From: Natronohydrobacter sp.
GTDB taxonomy: Bacteria; Pseudomonadota; Alphaproteobacteria; Rhodobacterales; Rhodobacteraceae
DNA: 10,865 bases
Reading direction: 5' to 3'
Assembly (NCBI GenBank): GCA_007123015.1
Contig: SKSL01000030.1
Coordinates: 1-10,865, forward strand
In this document: positions 7,018 through 10,865 of the stretch, one piece after another
Numbering within the stretch: the stretch's first letter is position 1
Layout: each line of letters starts with the position of its first letter
Notes under the pieces: model-generated
Told to the model about the DNA's origin: nothing
Database searches by the model: none
What the model saw: only the letters and a program-made list of their open reading frames with translations
Translations under genes and position numbers: made by a program

Positions 7018-7884
7018 ATGGATCTTCGGGCAATTCTGATGGGCCTTGCCTTTGCCTTCATGTGGTCCTCGGCCTTTGCTTCGGCGCGGATTATCGTTGC
7101 AGATGCGCCCCCGCTTCATGCTCTGAGCCTGCGTTTTCTGATCTCGGGTCTGATCGGGATCGCGATTGCCCTGGCACTCGGGCAAAGCTGGAAATTGACG
7201 CGTGGACAATGGCGGGCCGTGGTGGTGTTCGGGATCATGCAGAACGCGCTCTATCTGGGGCTTTATTTCGTGGCGATGCAGACAGTCGAGGCGTCGCTCG
7301 CGGCCATCATCGCGTCGACCATGCCGCTTCTGGTCGCGCTTTTCAGCTGGCTGATCCTGCGCGAGCCGTTGCGCCCCATGGCGATAGTGGGTCTGGTTGC
7401 GGGCTTTGCCGGGGTTGGCCTGATCATGGGGGCGCGGATGACAGGCGGGGTCGATCTTTGGGGCGTGGCTTTATGTGTTCTGGGGGTGATTGCGCTGACA
7501 GTGGCGACATTGTCGGTGCGCGTGGCCTCGGGGGCCGGGGGCAATCTGATGATGATCGTGGGGCTGCAGATGCTGGTTGGATCGGCCGTCCTGCTGGGGC
7601 CGGCGCTGCTGCTGGAAGTGCCAGAGGTGAACTGGACCTGGCAGCTTTTGGCCGCGTTTTCCTATACAGTTCTGGTGCCGGGTCTGGCCGCGACCTGGGT
7701 CTGGTTTCTGCTGGTGGGGCGGATCGGAGCGGTGAAGGCCGCAACTTTCCATTTTCTCAACCCATTTTTCGGGGTGGCAGTGGCGGCGGTCCTGCTCGGC
7801 GAGCGGTTGGGGGTGTTTGATGTGCTCGGCGTGGTGGTGATCATGGCGGGGATCTTGGCGGTGCAGCGGGCGCGATTGGGGTGA
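7018..7884 (+). CDS. DMT superfamily (EamA) inner-membrane transporter
   Basis: A 288-residue protein with about ten hydrophobic segments in two EamA repeats, typical of the drug/metabolite transporter superfamily (RhaT/YdcZ-like, usually export of amino acids or other metabolites). Landmarks are the N-terminal GLAFAFMWSSAFASARI; the end of the first repeat, ASTMPLLVALFSWLILREP; the start of the second, LWGVALCVLGVIALTVA; and the closing FHFLNPFFGVAVAAVLLGE, with the Pro/Glu pattern seen at the end of EamA domains. A strong GGGAGG site precedes the ATG. It follows the MATE gene by three bases and ends the plus-strand run; two inverted repeats lie just after it. The substrate cannot be named. 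No frame damage is visible. Confidence 0.92.
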   Translation: MDLRAILMGLAFAFMWSSAFASARIIVADAPPLHALSLRFLISGLIGIAIALALGQSWKLTRGQWRAVVVFGIMQNALYLGLYFVAMQTVEASLAAIIASTMPLLVALFSWLILREPLRPMAIVGLVAGFAGVGLIMGARMTGGVDLWGVALCVLGVIALTVATLSVRVASGAGGNLMMIVGLQMLVGSAVLLGPALLLEVPEVNWTWQLLAAFSYTVLVPGLAATWVWFLLVGRIGAVKAATFHFLNPFFGVAVAAVLLGERLGVFDVLGVVVIMAGILAVQRARLG

Positions 7885-7902
7885 GGGGCGCTTGGAGGGC
7901 GT

Positions 7903-7928
7903 CGCCATTGTCGCTCGGACCAATGGCG
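7903..7928. repeat. Inverted repeat CGCCATTG-N10-CAATGGCG
   Basis: A perfect 8-bp inverted repeat with a 10-base loop, starting 19 bases after the EamA stop. GGAG at 7894-7897 and CTCC at 7929-7932 could extend the stem across a 5-base bulge. No T-run follows on the plus strand, so termination is uncertain. It may act with the larger hairpin at 7959-7984. Confidence 0.5.
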
Positions 7929-7958
7929 CTCCAATGACGACCCCTCCAAACCACCCGC

Positions 7959-7984
7959 CTCAAGGGGGGCACGCCCCCCTTGAG
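7959..7984. terminator. Strong G-rich hairpin, probable bidirectional terminator
   Basis: CTCAAGGGGGG at 7959-7969 pairs perfectly with CCCCCCTTGAG at 7974-7984: an 11-bp stem with a CACG loop. It lies in the 131-base gap between the convergent EamA and livF genes, where a shared terminator is expected. Neither side has a true T-run, so it is not a textbook intrinsic terminator. It may instead stabilise 3' ends or belong to a dispersed repeat family. Confidence 0.55.
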
Positions 7985-8015
7985 AAACCCCGTGGATATT
8001 TGGACAAGGATGAAA
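7985..8015. repeat. GGATATTTGG tail next to the hairpin, candidate dispersed element
   Basis: Directly after the hairpin comes AAACCCC, then GGATATTTGG (7994-8003), then ACAAGGATGAAA up to the livF stop codon. From memory, G-rich hairpins followed by a GATATTT or GAGTATTTGG stretch and a purine-rich GATGAA tail recur between genes in Rhodobacterales. That recollection has not been checked, and only one copy is present here. Confidence 0.35.
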
Positions 8016-8705
8016 TCAGACGCCGAGATAGCGGGTTTGCAGATCTGGCGTCAGAGTATCCGGGGGGCCGGACCATGCAACTTGCCCGCGTTCCAGGATC
8101 ACGCAACGATCCGCGAAGGGCAGGATTTCCGACAGCGTCTTGTCCACCAGCAGTATCGACAGCCCGTCGGATTTCAGCTGTGTGATCGCCGCCCAGATTT
8201 CGCGGCGGATGACCGGGGCCAACCCTTCGGTCGCTTCATCCAGCAGCAGCAAGCGCGGATTGGTCATCAGCGCACGCCCAATCGCCAGCATTTGCTGTTC
8301 GCCACCCGAAAGCGTGGCTGCGCGTTGCTCCGCGCGTTCCTCAAGGCGCGGGAAAAGCGCATGTACGCGCTGCAGGGTCCACAGGCCCGGGCGGGCCGCA
8401 GCGATCAGGTTTTCCTGCACGCTCAGATTGGGGAAGCAGCGACGTCCTTCGGGCACCAGTCCCAAACCCAGACGCGCCGCGCGGAAAGAGGGCCAGCGGC
8501 TGATCTCTTGCCCGGCAAAGCGCACAGCACCGCGCCGCATGGGCAGCATGCGGCAGGCCGTGGCGATGGTCGTTGTTTTGCCCATGCCGTTGCGGCCCAT
8601 CAGTGCGACCGCTTCGCCTTCTTGCACTTTCAGCGACACTCCGAACAGGGCTTGCGAGGCCCCGTAAAACACGTGCAGGTCGTCGAGTTCCAGAAGCGTG
8701 GTCAT
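8016..8705 (-). CDS. livF: Branched-chain amino acid type ABC transporter ATP-binding protein LivF
   Basis: One of two cytoplasmic ATPases of a HAAT-family (branched-chain amino acid or amide) importer; 229 residues, normal for LivF. Walker A is GRNGMGKT (37-44), with LVPEGRRCFPNLSVQENL after the Q-loop region. The signature LSGGEQQMLAIGRA starts at L132, and Walker B LLLLDEATEGLAP ends in the LivF-style EGLAP. At the switch (H-loop) position this protein reads LLVDKTLSE, with K189 where E. coli LivF has Gln and most ABC ATPases have His; to my recollection some LivF relatives have VDKN there. Its ATG overlaps the livG stop by four bases, with GAGGA just upstream. Last gene of the cassette. 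Substrate not determinable; UrtE is less likely. Confidence 0.93.
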   Translation of the reverse strand: MTTLLELDDLHVFYGASQALFGVSLKVQEGEAVALMGRNGMGKTTTIATACRMLPMRRGAVRFAGQEISRWPSFRAARLGLGLVPEGRRCFPNLSVQENLIAAARPGLWTLQRVHALFPRLEERAEQRAATLSGGEQQMLAIGRALMTNPRLLLLDEATEGLAPVIRREIWAAITQLKSDGLSILLVDKTLSEILPFADRCVILERGQVAWSGPPDTLTPDLQTRYLGV

Positions 8706-9451
8706 GCGTCCTCGCCCAGATAGACTGCGCGGACCTGTGCATTTCCCCTGATCTCCGCAGCATTGCCCGAGGCGATGATCCGGCCTGTGACCAGCACGGA
8801 AATCCGGTCGGCCAGTTGGAACACCGCATCCATGTCATGTTCGACCAGAAGGATCGGCGCGTCGGCCTTGAGCGCGCGCAGAAACGGGATCAGGTCTGCT
8901 GTGCCACTCGCGCCGAGCCCGGCCATCGGTTCATCGAACAGAAAGCATTTCGGCCGCAGCGCCAGCGCCAGGGCGATTTCCAGCAAGCGCCGCTCGCCAT
9001 GGCTGAGCACTGCCGCTTCGACCGAGGCGCGGGGCGCAAGGCCAACGCGCTCAAGGTAGCTGCGGGCCTCTTCGCGCAAGCCTGCATCGCGCATGACAGG
9101 GCGCAGGAAGCGGTAGCTATGCCCTTGGCGCGCCTGAACGGCCAGCATGACATTGCGCAGTGCCGAATAGTCGGGGATCAGCGAAGAGACTTGAAAGCTG
9201 CGCCCCAGCCCGGCGCGGGCGCGCTGCGGGGTGGAGAGGGGGGTGATATCTTGCCCCTGCAGCCAGACCGAACCCGCATCGGGCCGGGTCTTGCCGGAAA
9301 CAAGCGCCATCAGCGTGGATTTGCCCGCACCATTGGGGCCGATCAGGGCGTGGATTTCGCCTGCGCGCAAGCTCAGCGAGACATCATCCGTGGCCTTGAG
9401 TGCCCCGAAGCTTTTGGACAGCCCGCGCAGGTCGAGCACTGGATCAGCCAT
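8702..9451 (-). CDS. livG: Branched-chain amino acid type ABC transporter ATP-binding protein LivG
   Basis: The second cytoplasmic ATPase of the importer; 249 residues, normal for LivG. Walker A GPNGAGKST spans 38-46, and the Q-loop residue is Q87 in GRSFQVSSLIPDYSALRNV. The signature is LSHGERRLLEIALAL (from L149), a common LivG variant of LSGGE. Walker B is FLFDEPMAGL (from F170), and the H-loop His is H205 in LLVEHDMDAVFQLADRI. All ATPase motifs are intact, so this subunit has a full catalytic set. The start at 9451 overlaps livM by eight bases, with GGGGG just upstream of the ATG. It would pair with LivF beneath the LivH-LivM permease dimer. Confidence 0.95.
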   Translation of the reverse strand: MADPVLDLRGLSKSFGALKATDDVSLSLRAGEIHALIGPNGAGKSTLMALVSGKTRPDAGSVWLQGQDITPLSTPQRARAGLGRSFQVSSLIPDYSALRNVMLAVQARQGHSYRFLRPVMRDAGLREEARSYLERVGLAPRASVEAAVLSHGERRLLEIALALALRPKCFLFDEPMAGLGASGTADLIPFLRALKADAPILLVEHDMDAVFQLADRISVLVTGRIIASGNAAEIRGNAQVRAVYLGEDA

Positions 9452-10421
9452 GTTGCCCCCGTCCAGCGATCAGCCCGATCAGCCCGCCGCGCGCGAACAG
9501 CACGACTGCAAGCAGCACAAGGCCCAGCCACAGTTTCCAATGTTCGGTCAGGCCGCCGAAGAACACTTCGAAGCCCACAAGGATCGCGGCGCCCGCGACC
9601 GGGCCGAACAGCCGCCCGACACCACCCAGAATGATGATCACGATCAACTCGCCTGACATCGTCCAGGCCATCATCGCGGGGCTGACGAAGCGGGTCAGGT
9701 CGGCCATCAACGCACCGGCCAGCCCAGTGATCATGCCTGACAGGATGAAGCCCACCAGCTTGATGCCAAAGGGCGAAATCCCGATGGCAGCAGCGCGGTC
9801 GGGGTTGTGGCGGATCGCCATCAAGGCCGCACCAAAGCGGGCGGCGCGGATCAGGGCGAACGCGGCCAGGGTCAGCATGAGGACGCCGTAAGCGAGCAGA
9901 AAGAACTCCCATGGGCGGGCAGTGTTCAGACCCGGAAACTGGTTGCGCAGGAAGATCGGCAGACCGTCTTCGCCCCCATAGGCGGGCCAGGATAAGGTGA
10001 AGAAAAACCCCATCTGCGCGAAGGCAAGCGTGATCATGATGAAGAAAATGCCCGAGGTGCGTAGTGACAGCGCCCCCACGATCCCCGCCAGAGTGCCCGA
10101 CAGGAGCATCGCAATCGCCCAGATCGGCAGCATCTGGTTGGTGCCCGGCAGCCCCAGAACCGGCGTGCCATTGAAGGCATGATGCGCGGCGATCCCCGCG
10201 ACATAGCCGCCGATCCCAAGGTACAGCGCATGTCCGAAACTGACCATGCCACCCAGACCCAGCGCGATATTCAGCCCCACTGCCGCAATCGCCAGAATCG
10301 CGATCCGAGTGGCGAGCGTAATAATGAAAGGCTCATTCGCCAGCCAAGCCCAGAGCGGCACAGCGAAAAGCGCCCCCGCCAGCAGGGCATTCAGCAACCA
10401 TTCCTTGCGCGTGTTATCCAT
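9444..10421 (-). CDS. livM: Branched-chain amino acid type ABC transporter permease LivM
   Basis: An inner-membrane permease of 325 residues with about eight to ten hydrophobic segments. Family blocks are LNIALGLGGMVSFGHALYLG near the N-terminus, LRTSGIFFIMITLAFAQMG in the middle, the cytoplasmic coupling stretch MAIRHNPDRAAAIGISPFG that contacts the ATPases, and IILGGVGRLFGPVAGAAI before the last segments. It forms the translocation path with LivH. It lacks the long cytoplasmic or Ala-rich N-terminal extension of enterobacterial LivM; the shorter form is common. The ATG overlaps the livH stop by eight bases. AAGGA lies about 13 bases upstream, a rather long spacing, so coupling to livH translation probably helps. 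Confidence 0.94.
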   Translation of the reverse strand: MDNTRKEWLLNALLAGALFAVPLWAWLANEPFIITLATRIAILAIAAVGLNIALGLGGMVSFGHALYLGIGGYVAGIAAHHAFNGTPVLGLPGTNQMLPIWAIAMLLSGTLAGIVGALSLRTSGIFFIMITLAFAQMGFFFTLSWPAYGGEDGLPIFLRNQFPGLNTARPWEFFLLAYGVLMLTLAAFALIRAARFGAALMAIRHNPDRAAAIGISPFGIKLVGFILSGMITGLAGALMADLTRFVSPAMMAWTMSGELIVIIILGGVGRLFGPVAGAAILVGFEVFFGGLTEHWKLWLGLVLLAVVLFARGGLIGLIAGRGQHG

Positions 10422-10865
10422 GGGCGGGGAACAATCCTTGCGGGCGGAAGATCAGCACCAGCGCCATCAACAGGTAAATCAGCATCGAGGCCAGCGCCGC
10501 CCCCACCCCCATCGCCTGCGAGGTGTCGAGGAAAGTCGCAAAGACACGCGGCAGCAGGAACCGCCCCATTGTGTCGATCACGCCCACCAGCAGCGCGCCC
10601 ACCATCGCGCCCTTGACCGACCCTATCCCGCCGATGACGATCACCACGAAGGCAAGGATCAGCACAGGTTCGCCCATCCCCACCTGCACTGACTGGATCG
10701 CGCCCACTAGCGCGCCTGCCAGCCCCGCCAAAGCCGCCCCCAACGCGAAGACGATGGTGTAAAGCGCGCGGATATTCACGCCCAAAGCCGCAATCATCTC
10801 GCGGTCGGACTCGCCCGCGCGGATCTGGATGCCCAGCCGGGTTTTCGCGATCAGCGCCCAGAGGC
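10414..10865 (-). CDS. livH: Branched-chain amino acid type ABC transporter permease LivH, C-terminal part
   Basis: The gene enters from the right edge; 149 codons and the stop (TAA) are visible, roughly the C-terminal half of a protein usually near 290-300 residues. The reading frame stays open from the edge inward, beginning LWALIAKTRLGIQIRAGE. The conserved coupling region reads IRAGESDREMIAALGVNIR, followed by IVIGGIGSVKGAMVGALLVG and the C-terminal IFRPQGLFP, all typical of LivH. It is the partner permease of LivM. The ATG at 10797 is an internal methionine, not the start. The start, the promoter and any substrate-binding protein gene lie outside the window. Confidence 0.93.
   Translation of the reverse strand, partial: LWALIAKTRLGIQIRAGESDREMIAALGVNIRALYTIVFALGAALAGLAGALVGAIQSVQVGMGEPVLILAFVVIVIGGIGSVKGAMVGALLVGVIDTMGRFLLPRVFATFLDTSQAMGVGAALASMLIYLLMALVLIFRPQGLFPAHG

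Noticed and set aside
5989..7209. 406-codon open frame antisense to the MATE and EamA genes
   Set aside because: It crosses the junction of two membrane protein genes and is very rich in Arg, Gln and His, as expected from reversing hydrophobic codons.
6846..7820. 324-codon plus-strand frame overlapping the EamA gene
   Set aside because: Gly/Arg/Ala-rich translation with no domain; the EamA frame has clear repeats, a strong ribosome site and membrane segments.
8573..9634. 353-codon plus-strand frame over livF/livG/livM
   Set aside because: Antisense to genes with intact Walker and signature motifs; shadow composition.
8016..10865. Urea/short-chain amide (UrtBCDE) transporter instead of Liv
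   Set aside because: The visible permease and ATPase features fit LivHMGF, and no urease or urt-specific neighbour is seen. The substrate-binding protein that would settle the substrate is outside the window.
1..10865. CRISPR array, insertion sequence, prophage or defence genes
   Set aside because: No spaced direct repeats, transposase, integrase, attachment repeats or defence domains are visible; composition and codon use look even throughout.

Overview
The window looks like a chromosomal segment of an alphaproteobacterium, most likely Rhodobacterales (Rhodobacteraceae, roseobacter-type). This rests on the high GC, the GC-rich third codon positions, the flavour of the NadA/NadB/NadC, MttB-family and Liv proteins, and a G-rich hairpin followed by a GGATATTTGG tail between convergent genes. 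The lineage call is from memory of these families; no search was run.

Layout. Positions 1-266 (minus) hold the first 88 codons of a trimethylamine-methyltransferase (MttB) family gene that runs off the left edge. A 242-bp divergent gap follows, with a 7-bp dyad at 386-408. Then comes a plus-strand run: nadA (509-1558), nadB (1563-3113), nadC (3110-3958), a secreted DUF1007 protein (4038-4700), a NicO-type nickel/cobalt transporter (4685-5596), a NorM-type MATE exporter (5638-7014) and an EamA/DMT exporter (7018-7884). Gaps in this run are 79 bp or less, and several genes overlap. A 131-bp convergent gap with two inverted repeats (7885-8015) separates it from a minus-strand branched-chain amino acid type ABC cassette: livF (8016-8705), livG (8702-9451), livM (9444-10421) and livH, cut by the right edge (10414-10865).

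Function. NadB oxidises L-aspartate to iminoaspartate. NadA condenses this with dihydroxyacetone phosphate to make quinolinate, and NadC turns quinolinate into nicotinate mononucleotide: the complete de novo route to the NAD precursor, in one tightly packed operon. DUF1007 and NicO form a second translationally coupled pair, probably a periplasmic metal-binding partner plus a membrane metal transporter. MATE and EamA form an exporter pair. LivFGMH are the ATPases and permeases of a HAAT-family importer; its substrate-binding protein is not in the window.

Most of the window is conventional metabolism and transport, and I see no convincing undescribed multi-gene system. The points most worth checking are the predicted mature N-terminal His of the DUF1007 protein beside a transporter with a Cys/His cluster, the dyad between mttB and nadA, and the compound palindromic element in the convergent gap.
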